A stretch of DNA of 64,000 bases from AWTP1-13 sp963832445 (GCA_963832445.1 CAWHUM010000001.1:62001-126000); one strand, 5' to 3'. Positions 1-8,514 are shown, counted from the first letter of the stretch. Numbers and translations: made by a program. Notes: generated from the letters alone by a model not told the origin.

Positions 1-756
1 TCGCCGCCGCCGTAGTCGATGAACTCGAGCATGCCGAGGTTGGCGAAGCGGATGCCGAAGCCCACCTTGATGGCCTTGTCGATGTCCTCGGCGGAAGCCA
101 CCCCCTCCTCGACCATGCGCGCCGCCTCGTTCATGGCCAGCGCCTGGATGCGCGGCACGATGTAGCCGGGCCGCGCCGCGCAAACCACCGGCACCTTGCC
201 GATGCTCTCGAGCAGAGCCTTGAGGCGCTGCGTGACCGCGGGATCGGTGCCGGCGCCGGGCGAGATCTCCACCAGCGGGATGACGAACGCCGGGTTCAGC
301 CAGTGCGCGTTGAGGAAGCGCTCGCGCCGTTCCACCGCCGAGGACAAATCGTCGACCAGGATGGTCGAGGTGGTGGAGGCGATGATGGGCTCTGCGCCGG
401 CGACAGCCGAGATGCGGGCGAGCACCTCGCGCTTGAGGTCCACCACCTCCGGCACGCCCTCGAAGATGACGGCAGCGCCGCGCAGAGCCTCGGCCGCATG
501 CCCCTCCGCCAACACGGAAACGCGCGCCGCGATGCCTTCCACCGCGGCCGGCGGGAACAGGCCAAAGCCGGCGAGCGTAGCCAAGGTGGCGCGTACCTCG
601 CCGAGCGCAGCCTGCCGCCGCTTGTGCATAGCCGGCCGCATCGCGCGCCTTCACGTCGACGATGGTCACACGATGCCCGGCATAGGCGAACACCACGGCA
701 ATGCCGCGCGCCATGCGCCCCGTCCCGAGACAGGCGATGGTCGGGCGCGCGCTCAT
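1..756 (-). CDS. 3-hydroxyacyl-CoA dehydrogenase (3-hydroxybutyryl-CoA dehydrogenase type), partial and frameshifted
   Basis: NAD-dependent oxidation of 3-hydroxyacyl-CoA to 3-oxoacyl-CoA. The ATG at 756 opens a Rossmann fold with the nucleotide loop CLGTGRMARG (residues 9-18). Near 620-635 the reading frame shifts by one base; the other frame then continues the protein with the catalytic-domain signature NAHWLNP and the C-terminal helices ending FANLGMLEFIDYG, where the window edge cuts the gene. The ATG overlaps the stop of the upstream opine-dehydrogenase-like gene (ATGA), so the two are translationally coupled. The frameshift looks like a sequence error because both halves are well conserved. 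The fatty-acid or hydroxy-acid substrate cannot be told from sequence. Confidence 0.8.
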   Translation of the reverse strand, partial: MSARPTIACLGTGRMARGIAVVFAYAGHRVTIVDVKARDAAGYAQAAAGCARRGTRHLGYARRLWPVPAGRGGRHRGARFRVGGGACGRGSARRCRHLRGRAGGGGPQARGARPHLGCRRRRAHHRLHHLDHPGRRFVLGGGTARALPQRALAEPGVRHPAGGDLARRRHRSRGHAAPQGSAREHRQGAGGLRGAARLHRAAHPGAGHERGGAHGRGGGGFRRGHRQGHQGGLRHPLRQPRHARVHRLRRRR

Positions 757-1844
757 TTGAAGCCCTCGGCCAGCAGCGCCTGCAATCCCGCCCTGTCGAG
801 GTGCCCGAGCCCGAGGCTCGCCAAGGTGCGGCCGGTCCCCGCAAAATCCTCCCCGCAGATCGCCGAGCCGATGGCGAGGAAGGCCTGCACCAGCGGCGTC
901 TCCACACGAGCCAGCTCGCCGGCGGAGGCCAGGAACGACAGCCCGACGGCCACGTCCTCGCGCATGTAGCGGTGCTCGGTCAGCACGATGCGTTCGCGCC
1001 AGTCGCCCGAGTCGGTGAGCTTGTCGTGCGAGCCGCGGCCGTACATCCACTCCTCGCCCTCACGCGCGTAGTGGTTGGCGAGCGGGAAGTGCGGTGCACG
1101 ATAGCCCAGCGCCTGCCGAATAGCGATGCGCTCGGCATCGAGCGCATCGGTGACGCGCCGCGTGGCGGCAGTGGTGCCCTCCTTGTGGATGTCCCACTTC
1201 TCGAAGTGCTCCAGCGGCGCGGCGTTCATGGTGATCAGCGGCGGGTGGATGATGGGTCCGGCGTTCATCAGCGCGCCCGAGAGCGCATCCCCGCACGGCT
1301 CGATTACGCCGGGAAACGCGCGGCCGATCACTTCCAGCGCGTGGTCCTCCTGGGTAAGCGGAAACACGCCGGTCGGCAGCCGCTTTGCGCGGATGGTGAT
1401 CGCCGCCTCGAAGGGCCCGTGCTTGCGCGTGAGCCACGGCAAGGTGCCGGTCTCGGCGAAGGCAACCCTGGCGCGATTGCCGGCCTCCCACGCAGCCTTG
1501 GCGAAGATCATCGTGCCGAAGGTGCCGGGCGGCAGGAACACCACCTGGCCGTCCACAAGATTCGGCGCCAGCACCTTGGCGATGTCGGCCTGTGCGGTGG
1601 CCGGCGCCGGACAGAGCACCAGCTCCGCGCCGCGCACCGCCTCGCCCATGTCACCCGTGATCAGCGCCGGCTTCGCCTCGTGGCGGCCGCGGAAATCCTT
1701 GACCGTGATGATGCCGCCCGCCGCCTTGTGCGCCTCGATCGCTGCGCGGTCGCGCCGCCACAGGTTGACCTCGTGGCCGGCGAGCGCCAGGTCACCGGCC
1801 GCCGCCAACGAGCCATTGCCACCGCCCAGGACGGCGATTTTCAT
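753..1844 (-). CDS. NAD/NADP octopine/nopaline dehydrogenase family protein
   Basis: A 363-residue oxidoreductase of the opine dehydrogenase family. The N-terminus MKIAVLGGGNGSLAAAGDLA is a Rossmann GxGxxG-type loop, followed by an all-helical C-terminal domain that contains the HFPLANHY segment and a DWRERIVLTEHRYMREDVA stretch of the kind seen in this family. It lies between an acyl-CoA ligase (whose 3' end it overlaps by 53 bp) and a 3-hydroxyacyl-CoA dehydrogenase (ATGA overlap), so it is probably one enzyme of a short catabolic operon. The real substrate is unknown; many bacterial members of the family do not act on opines. Confidence 0.75.
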   Translation of the reverse strand: MKIAVLGGGNGSLAAAGDLALAGHEVNLWRRDRAAIEAHKAAGGIITVKDFRGRHEAKPALITGDMGEAVRGAELVLCPAPATAQADIAKVLAPNLVDGQVVFLPPGTFGTMIFAKAAWEAGNRARVAFAETGTLPWLTRKHGPFEAAITIRAKRLPTGVFPLTQEDHALEVIGRAFPGVIEPCGDALSGALMNAGPIIHPPLITMNAAPLEHFEKWDIHKEGTTAATRRVTDALDAERIAIRQALGYRAPHFPLANHYAREGEEWMYGRGSHDKLTDSGDWRERIVLTEHRYMREDVAVGLSFLASAGELARVETPLVQAFLAIGSAICGEDFAGTGRTLASLGLGHLDRAGLQALLAEGFK

Positions 1845-3402
1845 CTGCCTTCTGCTCCGTCGTCTGCGGCGGCGCGCTTGCCGGGGCTGCGCCTTGCGCG
1901 ATCAGCTCCTTCAAGCGGAAGTGCTGCACCTTGCCCAAGGCGTTGCGCGGCAGCTCGCTCACGAACACGTACTCCCTTGGCACCTTGTAGCGCGCCAGCT
2001 GGGCCAGGCAAAAGCGCTCGATGTCGGCGGCATCGGGCTCCATCCCCTGGCGCACCATGACATAGGCCACCGGCACCTCCTGCCATTTCTCATCGGCGCG
2101 GCCGATCACGGCGGCTTCGGCCACAGCCGGATGCTGGCCCAGCACCCGCTCCACCTCGGCGGGATAGATGTTCTCTCCCCCGGAGATGATCAGGTTCTTC
2201 TTGCGGTCGTGGATGTAGAAATGTCCCTCCGCATCGCGCGTGGCGATATCGCCGCTGTGGTACCAGCCGTCCCGCAGCGTCTCGGCGGTGGCCTTGGGGT
2301 CGCGCCAATATTCGCAGAGCACGTTGGGGCCGCGCACCACGATCTCGCCGGGGGTGCCGGCCGGCACCTCGGCTCCGCTGTCGTCGACGACGCGCGCCGC
2401 GCACACCAGCCCAGGCAGCCCGATGGAGCCGGGACGGCGCCAGTCGCCTGCCAGCCGCGCGTAGATGGCGATTGGACAAGTCTCAGTGGAGCCATAGAGC
2501 TGGAGCACCGGCGTTCCGCGACTGGCGATGGCATCGATGAGGCGTTGCGGCACGTGCGTGGAGCCGGTGGTAACGGCGCGCAGACTGTCGAGCTTGGCCT
2601 CAGGCCAGCGCGGATGCTCCGTCACCGCCTGGATGGTGGCTGGCACCAGCACCGTCAGGGTCGGCCGCCCCTTCTCGATGGCCTCCAGCGTGGCGTCCGG
2701 CGCGAAGCGCGCGTGCAAGGTGACGGTGGCGCCGAGCTGCAAGGCCGGCGTGGTCTGCACGTTGAGCCCGCCCACGTGGAACAGCGGCAGCACGGTGAGG
2801 ATGTGATCCTGTGCCGTCATGTCGTGCATGTGCTGGCTCATGACGGCGTTCCAGATCAGCGCCTCCTGGCGCAGCACCGCGCCCTTGGGATGCCCCGTGG
2901 TCCCCGAGGTGTAGACGATCAGCAGGGGAGAGGTTGTATCGACGCCGTCGCTGTGGCCATCGCCGCTGGCGCCTTCCAGCACCTGGGCGAGCGGGGTGCC
3001 GCCCGCAGGCACAAAATCGAGCCCCACGGCCTTCGTTGCCGGCAGCACCGCCGCAAGCTCGCCAAGGACCGGCGCGAAGGCCTGCTCCACCACCAGCGCT
3101 TTCACGCCGGCATCCTTCAGGATGAACAGCTGCTCGGGGATCGCCAGGCGCCAATTGATCGGCACCAGCATGGCGCCGAGCCGCGCGCAGGCATAGAGCA
3201 GCACGATGGTGTCGGGATGATTGGCGGCAAGGATCGCAACCCGGTCGCCGCGGCCAACACCCAACACGGATTTGAGCCCTCGGGCGGTCTCCGCAATGCG
3301 CTTGGCCAGCCCCGCGTAGGTGAGCTCCGTCCCGGCGAACCGGATCGCCGGCTTGCCGGGCGTGAAGGCCGCGTTGCGCTCGATCAGGTCGGCGAGGTTC
3401 AT
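1792..3402 (-). CDS. AMP-dependent acyl-CoA synthetase/ligase
   Basis: ATP-dependent activation of a carboxylic acid to its acyl-CoA through an acyl-adenylate. The protein has about 536 residues. Visible core motifs are the phosphate loop VYTSGTTGHPKGAV, YGSTETCPI, YHSGDIATRDAEGHFYIHDR and the hinge KKNLIISGGENIYPAEVE, and the C-terminal catalytic lysine in NALGKVQ. The ATG at 3402 is preferred to a TTG nine bases upstream. The last 50 bases overlap the opine-dehydrogenase-family gene. As first gene of the operon it probably supplies the CoA ester used by the downstream dehydrogenase. Chain-length or aromatic specificity cannot be assigned. Confidence 0.9.
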   Translation of the reverse strand: MNLADLIERNAAFTPGKPAIRFAGTELTYAGLAKRIAETARGLKSVLGVGRGDRVAILAANHPDTIVLLYACARLGAMLVPINWRLAIPEQLFILKDAGVKALVVEQAFAPVLGELAAVLPATKAVGLDFVPAGGTPLAQVLEGASGDGHSDGVDTTSPLLIVYTSGTTGHPKGAVLRQEALIWNAVMSQHMHDMTAQDHILTVLPLFHVGGLNVQTTPALQLGATVTLHARFAPDATLEAIEKGRPTLTVLVPATIQAVTEHPRWPEAKLDSLRAVTTGSTHVPQRLIDAIASRGTPVLQLYGSTETCPIAIYARLAGDWRRPGSIGLPGLVCAARVVDDSGAEVPAGTPGEIVVRGPNVLCEYWRDPKATAETLRDGWYHSGDIATRDAEGHFYIHDRKKNLIISGGENIYPAEVERVLGQHPAVAEAAVIGRADEKWQEVPVAYVMVRQGMEPDAADIERFCLAQLARYKVPREYVFVSELPRNALGKVQHFRLKELIAQGAAPASAPPQTTEQKADENRRPGRWQWLVGGGR

Positions 3403-3419
3403 GGAGCTCAATCGCGGTG

Positions 3420-3653
3420 TCAGAGCGCGTCGTGAACGTTGTCATGCTCAATCGAGGTGCGCTTCGCTACTCCGTCCCAGATCGCCACGGGACCCCTACC
3501 TTGCCGCTTGAGTACGACCATGCGGATCGCTTCGCGCACGAGTTCGGCAACGCTCTTCCCCGACCGCACGGCGGCTTCCCGCAGCGCGTCCATCTCACCC
3601 TTTCGGAGAAAGATTTGCACCCTCCTCATCATTCGCCCTTCTCGCCTCGCCAT
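3420..3653 (-). CDS. Ribbon-helix-helix (CopG/Arc-like) protein, possible orphan antitoxin
   Basis: A 77-residue protein. The segment RRVQIFLRKGEMDALREAAV followed by SGKSVAELVREAIRMVV is a typical ribbon-helix-helix DNA-binding fold: one beta strand, then two helices. The C-terminal tail SIEHDNVHDAL resembles the toxin-binding tail of VapB/CopG antitoxins, but no toxin gene follows. The next gene, 18 bp downstream on the same strand, is the acyl-CoA ligase. It may be an orphan antitoxin or a small local repressor of the ligase operon; the latter is inference from position only. Confidence 0.65.
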   Translation of the reverse strand: MARREGRMMRRVQIFLRKGEMDALREAAVRSGKSVAELVREAIRMVVLKRQGRGPVAIWDGVAKRTSIEHDNVHDAL

Positions 3654-3823
3654 GGGCGGAATCTTGCTCCGAAACGGGCACTCCTGTCATGCCGGAATTT
3701 CGCGTCAGCGAAATATCCGGTACCCAGGGCAATGGGCGGCCCGGCGCCGGGCAGGGCATCTCGGGCTTGCCGCCCTCGGCCGGTATGACAAACTAGCCAC
3801 CGTCATCCCTGCACGAGGCTCCC

Positions 3824-4609
3824 ATGCCGCCACCGATTGCCGAAACGGCCGCCAAGTTGGAAGGCCTGCTGAAGCTGCGCTCCATCCCGTTCGGCATGAA
3901 GCTGTACGAGCGCCGTGCCGACATGGAGGCGATCCCCAAGATCCGCCGGCCCAAGTCGGTGCATACGCTGGACCAGGCCGTGGCCCAGGCTGCGCGCCTC
4001 GGCTGGACCGTCGGCATCACCGCGGACGACCTGGTCGGCGCGCAGTGCCGCGCCGTGGTCGGCCTCGGCCGCGCCAAGGATGACGCCTGGCGCTCGGGCA
4101 AGCACATGAAGGGCGTGTGGTTCTCCACCCTGGAGGACGCGACCGCCCACCAGGCCGCCATGCACTGCGTGGAGGACGGCAAGTACGAGGCGCTGGCCGT
4201 GGCGCCGCTGGCCTCCGGCCGGCTCGACCCGCCCGACATCGCGCTGTTCTACGCCACGCCCGGCGCCATGATGTATTTCATCAATGGCCTGCAGTGGTCG
4301 GGCTACAGGAATTTCCAGTGGGGCGTGGTCGGCGAGAGCGCCTGCGCCGACAGCTGGGGCCGCGCGCTCAAGCTGCGCGAGCCGTCGCTCTCCATCCCCT
4401 GCTTCGCCGAGCGCCGCTACGGCGGCGTGCTCGACGACGAGATGCTGATGGCCACGCCGCCCGAGCACCTGGAGAAGGCCATCGCCGGCATGACCGCGCT
4501 CGCCAAGAACGGCTTCCGCTATCCCTTCCCGCAGTACGGCATCCAGAACGATGTGCGCGACGGCATGGCGCGCAGCTATCCGGAGCGGGCGGCGGGTAAA
4601 GCGGGGTGA
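3824..4609 (+). CDS. DUF169 family protein
   Basis: A 261-residue cytosolic protein that I recognise as DUF169. It has the family's pattern of a conserved early segment (LRSIPFGMKLYER), a central block LVGAQCRAVVGLG, a middle LASGRLDPPDIALFYATPGAMMYFINGLQW, and a late cysteine block ESACADSW. Two cysteines (in GAQCRA and ESACADSW) are candidate ligands, but the biochemical role of the family is not established. It stands alone, transcribed divergently from the RHH/ligase operon. Confidence 0.75.
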   Translation: MPPPIAETAAKLEGLLKLRSIPFGMKLYERRADMEAIPKIRRPKSVHTLDQAVAQAARLGWTVGITADDLVGAQCRAVVGLGRAKDDAWRSGKHMKGVWFSTLEDATAHQAAMHCVEDGKYEALAVAPLASGRLDPPDIALFYATPGAMMYFINGLQWSGYRNFQWGVVGESACADSWGRALKLREPSLSIPCFAERRYGGVLDDEMLMATPPEHLEKAIAGMTALAKNGFRYPFPQYGIQNDVRDGMARSYPERAAGKAG

Positions 4610-4672
4610 GGTGGCGGTCAAGGCGGTGATCCTCGCGGCTCCGCAACGCCGCCGACGCTCCACTGCTTGCCA

Positions 4673-4708
4673 TAAAAAAAACCCGCCCGTGCGCGCCACG
4701 GGCGGGTC
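4673..4708 (-). terminator. Intrinsic terminator for the small membrane peptide gene
   Basis: On the minus strand an 11-bp GC-rich hairpin (ACCCGCCCGTG at 4681-4691 pairing with CACGGGCGGGT at 4697-4707) is followed by a run of eight T. It lies 20 bp beyond the stop of the 4728-4859 gene. Confidence 0.85.
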
Positions 4709-4727
4709 AAACGGCCCTACAAACGTA

Positions 4728-4859
4728 CTACGGGCTGAGTACCATGCCGAGAGCCCAAATGACGCCGGCTGTGAAGACAGCCCAGATGAGAGCTTTCAGG
4801 CGATCGCTCAACGTTACGATGCAACGGACGTCTAGAAGTGTTTGAACGCTGTCACTCAT
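4728..4859 (-). CDS. Small single-pass membrane protein (43 aa), function unknown
   Basis: A 43-residue ORF starting at 4859 behind an excellent ribosome-binding site (AAAGGAGGATCTC before the ATG) and ending in a strong terminator, so it is very likely a real gene. The N-terminal half is soluble and mildly basic; the C-terminal half (LIWAVFTAGVIWALGMVL) is one membrane helix. The upstream in-frame extension to 5054 has no ribosome-binding site and is rejected. It is divergent from the HTH regulator at 4975 and shares its lower GC content, so the pair may have arrived together. No family recognised. Confidence 0.75.
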   Translation of the reverse strand: MSDSVQTLLDVRCIVTLSDRLKALIWAVFTAGVIWALGMVLSP

Positions 4860-4974
4860 GAGATCCTCCTTTGCTAGTGACAGCGTGTTGATGCCAGAAC
4901 CGCAAAGCAGCGTCCTCGATGGAATATCCCGACCACGAGAGTTTTTGATATAGTCTGACAGTTGGAGGCCATCC

Positions 4975-6258
4975 ATGAGTGAGGAAGGACACAAGAAAAG
5001 AGTCGGAAGGCCGCCACTTGACACAAGGCGAGCAGCGCAGATTGCTGCCCGCATTGGCGCCCGGCTCGCCGAACTCGGGTTGAATCCGCATCAATTCTCG
5101 CGACGGACCGGCATCGACTATGCCCGGGTCAGAAAGATCCTCGCCGGTAAAGCGAGTGCGGAAAATCCTTCCATCGCTCCCACCATAGTGGCGCAACTGG
5201 GATGGACGATTGACGAACTCAAGAACGGACCGATGGAGTGGCAGGCGACCACCGCGAGCCTAGAGCGGGTGCTGGCTGGAAGGTTCGCAGATATCCTTCA
5301 GCAACCAGTTATCGACCCAATTGCGAGTGGCAAATTGATATCGGCGCTCGATCGACAGTGCTTGCTCAAGGCAGTAGATGCGTGCTCAGAACTACTGCCG
5401 CTCACGCGACTCCTTTCGTCAGCTCCGGATATAAAGGGCATTCGTCAATTGATGACTGCCATACGTGAGGTTGCCCGAGCTGCTGATTTGCAGGAAGTGC
5501 CGGGTGGGACGCAGTTGCTCTTTGATGTGTCCGATAGACGCTCGCATTCCGCGTCTTACACAATGCCAGGCTTGAGCCTTGTTCTGGCAACGCGCGGGGA
5601 CATATCGACAATGGCTGACAAGATGTTTCATGACGGAGAATTTGACCCGGAACTGGCTCTACGTTTCTTGGTGAGGCGCGCGGACGTCCTAAAAATCAGT
5701 GGGGAAGGCCGTGCTGCTTTCCAACTAATCAAAAGCGCTATGAAGCTTGCGGAGGATTATGGACTCACAAGGACGCTTAGCTACATTGCTTTCAGGACTG
5801 GATGCACTTTGGCTGCGGAGTACGGTGATTCAGCAGAGTTTGACGCATTTGTCGACAGAGCGAAGAAAGCCGCTGAAAGCGGTTATCTACCCATCCACGA
5901 AGTCTGCACCGTCCTTGAAGGCATTTCCGATGCGTTCAGCTTGCGACGCAAGAGCGGCCTACCTTGCCGCTACAGCAAGCAAGAGCTCGCGAGAAGAGCT
6001 TTGGAGCATTACGGGCGGGCGCGAGAGACGTTCGATCAGCTAGCGGCATTGGGCCGTGATCATCCTGAATATCGCCTGAGGTTTGCGATGCGTCCTTTGA
6101 CGTTGTACGACGCTGGGATCAACGATCTCGTCAGCGAGGAAGGAACGCCCGCCCCAGCCTGTTGCGAAAACTTGACGAGGGTGCTGATTGTTCAGGCTAC
6201 TGGCAGTGATCGGACTGAAATGAAATTGCGGACGATGCTCGCTGCTTACACTCAGTAG
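4975..6258 (+). CDS. HTH (XRE-like) regulator with long helical C-terminal domain
   Basis: A 427-residue protein. Residues about 20-80 form a helix-turn-helix of XRE/Cro type (IGARLAELGLNPHQFSRRTG, IDYARVRKILAGKAS), preceded by a basic AT-hook-like KKRVGRPP. The remaining 340 residues are mostly helical and resemble TPR-like sensor domains (repeated LAEDYG, AAESGYL and EHYGRARETFDQLAALG helices), but no named domain is recognised. Codon third positions are clearly more AT-rich than in neighbouring genes, which suggests transfer. Likely role: transcriptional control, possibly of the divergent small membrane peptide. A TATAGT box lies about 20 bp upstream of the start. Confidence 0.7.
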   Translation: MSEEGHKKRVGRPPLDTRRAAQIAARIGARLAELGLNPHQFSRRTGIDYARVRKILAGKASAENPSIAPTIVAQLGWTIDELKNGPMEWQATTASLERVLAGRFADILQQPVIDPIASGKLISALDRQCLLKAVDACSELLPLTRLLSSAPDIKGIRQLMTAIREVARAADLQEVPGGTQLLFDVSDRRSHSASYTMPGLSLVLATRGDISTMADKMFHDGEFDPELALRFLVRRADVLKISGEGRAAFQLIKSAMKLAEDYGLTRTLSYIAFRTGCTLAAEYGDSAEFDAFVDRAKKAAESGYLPIHEVCTVLEGISDAFSLRRKSGLPCRYSKQELARRALEHYGRARETFDQLAALGRDHPEYRLRFAMRPLTLYDAGINDLVSEEGTPAPACCENLTRVLIVQATGSDRTEMKLRTMLAAYTQ

Positions 6259-6298
6259 GCAAGGGAGCGACACCGGACGCACAAGGGAGAACGGGACC

Positions 6299-7096
6299 AT
6301 GCTCATCGACCTCGTGGGCCGCAGGCTGTACTACACGCTGGAGGGGCCGGAGAACGGCCAGGTGGTGTGCTTCACGCATTCGCTGGCGTCCGACGGCGGC
6401 ATGTGGGCAGAGCAGGTGCCGCCGCTGCTGGCCGCGGGCTACCGCGTGCTGCGCCTCGACATGCGCGGCCACGGCGGCAGCGATCCCGTCGCCGGGCCCT
6501 ACACCATGGCGCAGCTCGCCGACGACGTGGCCGCGGCGCTCGACTTCCTCGGCATCCCAAAGGTGCAGTACATCGGCCTGTCGATCGGCGGCATGATCGG
6601 CCAGGCCTTCGCCATCGCGCATGGGCCACTGCTGATCTCGGCCCTGTGGAGCGATACCTCGCCGCAAACGATGCCCGGCGCGGAGGCCGCCTGGGCGCCG
6701 CGCATCGAGGCGGTGAAGAAGGCGAACTCGCTCGCGCCTCTGGCCGACCCCACCATGCAGCGCTGGTTCACCGACGCCTTCAAGCCACGCAATCCTGGCC
6801 GCTGGAAGCAGATCCACGCCACCATTGGCGGCACCACGCCGGCGGGCTACCTCGGCTGCGCTGCCGCGATTCTCAATTTCGATTTCGCGCCCAAGCTGCC
6901 CTCGCTCAAGGTGCCGGCGCTGGTCGTTTGCGGCGCGATGGACGAAGGCACCCCGCCCGCCGGCAACAAGAAAATCGCCGAGCTGGTGCCCGGCGCCCGC
7001 TACGAGGAAATCGCCAACGCCCGCCACTTCCCCAACGTCGAGCACCCCGACGTGTTCAACAAGATCATGATGAGCTGGCTGGGCAAGCATCGCTGA
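6299..7096 (+). CDS. Alpha/beta hydrolase, 3-oxoadipate enol-lactonase-like
   Basis: A 265-residue alpha/beta hydrolase. The nucleophile elbow is GLSIGGMIG (Ser at about residue 97), the acid is in CGAMDEGTPP and the catalytic His is in NARHFPNVEHP. The HS-LASDG segment near residue 25 supplies the oxyanion region. Overall layout is that of PcaD-type 3-oxoadipate enol-lactonases, but no other protocatechuate genes are nearby, so only the hydrolase class is safe. The start has a GGGAG ribosome-binding site. It converges on the acyl-CoA dehydrogenase gene across a palindromic repeat. Confidence 0.8.
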   Translation: MLIDLVGRRLYYTLEGPENGQVVCFTHSLASDGGMWAEQVPPLLAAGYRVLRLDMRGHGGSDPVAGPYTMAQLADDVAAALDFLGIPKVQYIGLSIGGMIGQAFAIAHGPLLISALWSDTSPQTMPGAEAAWAPRIEAVKKANSLAPLADPTMQRWFTDAFKPRNPGRWKQIHATIGGTTPAGYLGCAAAILNFDFAPKLPSLKVPALVVCGAMDEGTPPAGNKKIAELVPGARYEEIANARHFPNVEHPDVFNKIMMSWLGKHR

Positions 7097-7106
7097 GGTG
7101 GGACCT

Positions 7107-7228
7107 CCCTCTCCCCGTTCTTCACGGGGAGAGGGTCGGGGTGAGGGGCAGCTACGGGCCCGGAGCCAGCGTCTGCCCCTCACCCGCCGCGCCTTGCGCG
7201 TCGACCTCTCCCCGCAAGCGGGGAGAGG
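7107..7228. repeat. Cluster of three palindromes (REP-like) between convergent genes
   Basis: Three inverted repeats lie nose to tail: CCCTCTCCCCG/CGGGGAGAGGG (7107-7117 and 7125-7135), GTGAGGGGCAG/CTGCCCCTCAC (7141-7151 and 7173-7183), and CCTCTCCCCG/CGGGGAGAGG (7205-7214 and 7219-7228). The outer two units are near copies of each other, which is typical of REP-type repeats of alphaproteobacteria. Position between two convergent genes suggests a bidirectional terminator or mRNA 3' stabiliser. Confidence 0.8.
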
Positions 7229-7244
7229 TGAAAACCGGCTCGCA

Positions 7245-8507
7245 TTACGAATCCGTCTCGCCCGGCTCGTACAGCGCCTCGCGGCCGATGCGGTCGAGGC
7301 AGATCTCGGCCGTCCACGGCAGCATCAGCGAGCCGCAGCGGCTGTCGCGATAGATGCGCTCCAAGCTGAGGTTCTTCAGCATGGCCTGGCCGCCGCACGT
7401 GCGGATGGCCTTGGCGGCCATCGCGTTGGCGTTCTCCATCACCGTGAACTGGGCCGCGTAGGCGCGCAGCACTTGGCTCTTGGAGGGATCGGCGCGCGCC
7501 TCGCTGACAGCCTGGAACCACAGCGCCTTGGTCTGCTCCAGCATGATGCGCATCTCGGCCACCGCGATCTGCTTGGTCGGGTACATGCGCCGCTTGACGG
7601 GCGGCGTGCCCGGCAGCTCGCCACGCAGGTAGGCGACCGTGAAGTCGTAGGCCGCCTGCGCCAGCCCCATGTAGGTCGGCGACAGGGTGAGGAACATGTG
7701 CGGCCAGGAGGTGGCGGCGCGGAAGTAGACGCCGCGCGGCATCAGCATCTCGTCCTCGGGCACGAACACGTCTTTGAGCAGCAGCGTGCGCGAGACGGTA
7801 GCGCGCATGCCGAGCGGGTCCCAATCGCCCACCACCGACACGCCCTGGGCCTTGGCGGGAATGGCGAGGTAAAGCGTGTTGCGGCGGCTGGCGGCATCGC
7901 CCTCGGCGCGCTCGGTGCACAGGATACCGTAGTAGTCGGCCGCGCCCGAGAGCGAGGCGAAGATTTTCTTGCCGCTGACGAGGAAGCCGCCATCGACGGG
8001 CTTGGCCTCGGTGCCGAACGCGGCGGCGCCGGCAGCCGCTGCGCCGCCTTCCGAGAACGGCTGCGAGTAGATGGCGCCGTCGCCGACGATGCGCTTGTAG
8101 TGCATGCTGCGCCGGCGGTTGTGCTCGGCGCGATCCTCCGCGCCCATCTCGAGGTCGTCGGCGAGCGCACCGGTCCACAAGGTGGAGCACACGTGCATGT
8201 TCCAGGAGAGTGCGGTGGCGCCACAGTAGCGGCCGAGCTCGGCTGCCGCCAGGCAGTAGGTGCGGAAGCTGGCGCCCGCGCCGCCCTCGGCCTTCGGTAC
8301 GCAGACGCCGAGCAGACCTTCGCCGGCCATGTCGCGGAAGTTCTCGATCGGGAAGGTGGCCTCGCGGTCGTGCTGGGCGGCGCGCGGAGCGAGCACACGT
8401 GCACCGAACCGCCGCGCTTTGTCGATCAGCGCCGCCTCGTCGGGCGCGAGCCGGAAAGCGGCGGGGTCGAAGATCGGGGCGTCGCCGTCGAGGTCGCGTG
8501 GGTTCAT
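7245..8507 (-). CDS. Acyl-CoA dehydrogenase family protein
   Basis: A 420-residue FAD-dependent flavoenzyme. The N-terminal helical domain, the central beta domain (IYSQPFSEGGAAAAG, FLVSGKKIFASLSG, DWDPLGMRATVSRTLLLKDVFVP) and the C-terminal helical domain (AKAIRTCGGQAMLKN, IYRDSRCGSLMLPWTAEICLDRIG) are all present and the length is usual. The conserved catalytic Glu of the medium-chain enzymes is not obvious, so it could equally be a dehydrogenase acting on an unusual thioester or a monooxygenase-like member. It is followed within 8 bp by the upstream hydrolase gene, so the two are cotranscribed. Confidence 0.88.
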   Translation of the reverse strand: MNPRDLDGDAPIFDPAAFRLAPDEAALIDKARRFGARVLAPRAAQHDREATFPIENFRDMAGEGLLGVCVPKAEGGAGASFRTYCLAAAELGRYCGATALSWNMHVCSTLWTGALADDLEMGAEDRAEHNRRRSMHYKRIVGDGAIYSQPFSEGGAAAAGAAAFGTEAKPVDGGFLVSGKKIFASLSGAADYYGILCTERAEGDAASRRNTLYLAIPAKAQGVSVVGDWDPLGMRATVSRTLLLKDVFVPEDEMLMPRGVYFRAATSWPHMFLTLSPTYMGLAQAAYDFTVAYLRGELPGTPPVKRRMYPTKQIAVAEMRIMLEQTKALWFQAVSEARADPSKSQVLRAYAAQFTVMENANAMAAKAIRTCGGQAMLKNLSLERIYRDSRCGSLMLPWTAEICLDRIGREALYEPGETDS

Positions 8508-8514
8508 GGGAGGC

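Noticed and set aside
1126..3435. Long plus-strand open frame (769 codons) opposite the ligase and opine-DH genes
   Set aside because: Antisense shadow of GC-rich genes; Arg/Gly/His-rich low-complexity translation without motifs, while the minus-strand products have full family motifs.
4860..5054. Extension of the small membrane peptide upstream of 4859
   Set aside because: No ribosome-binding site there, and the frame overlaps the HTH gene start; the ATG at 4859 has an ideal site.
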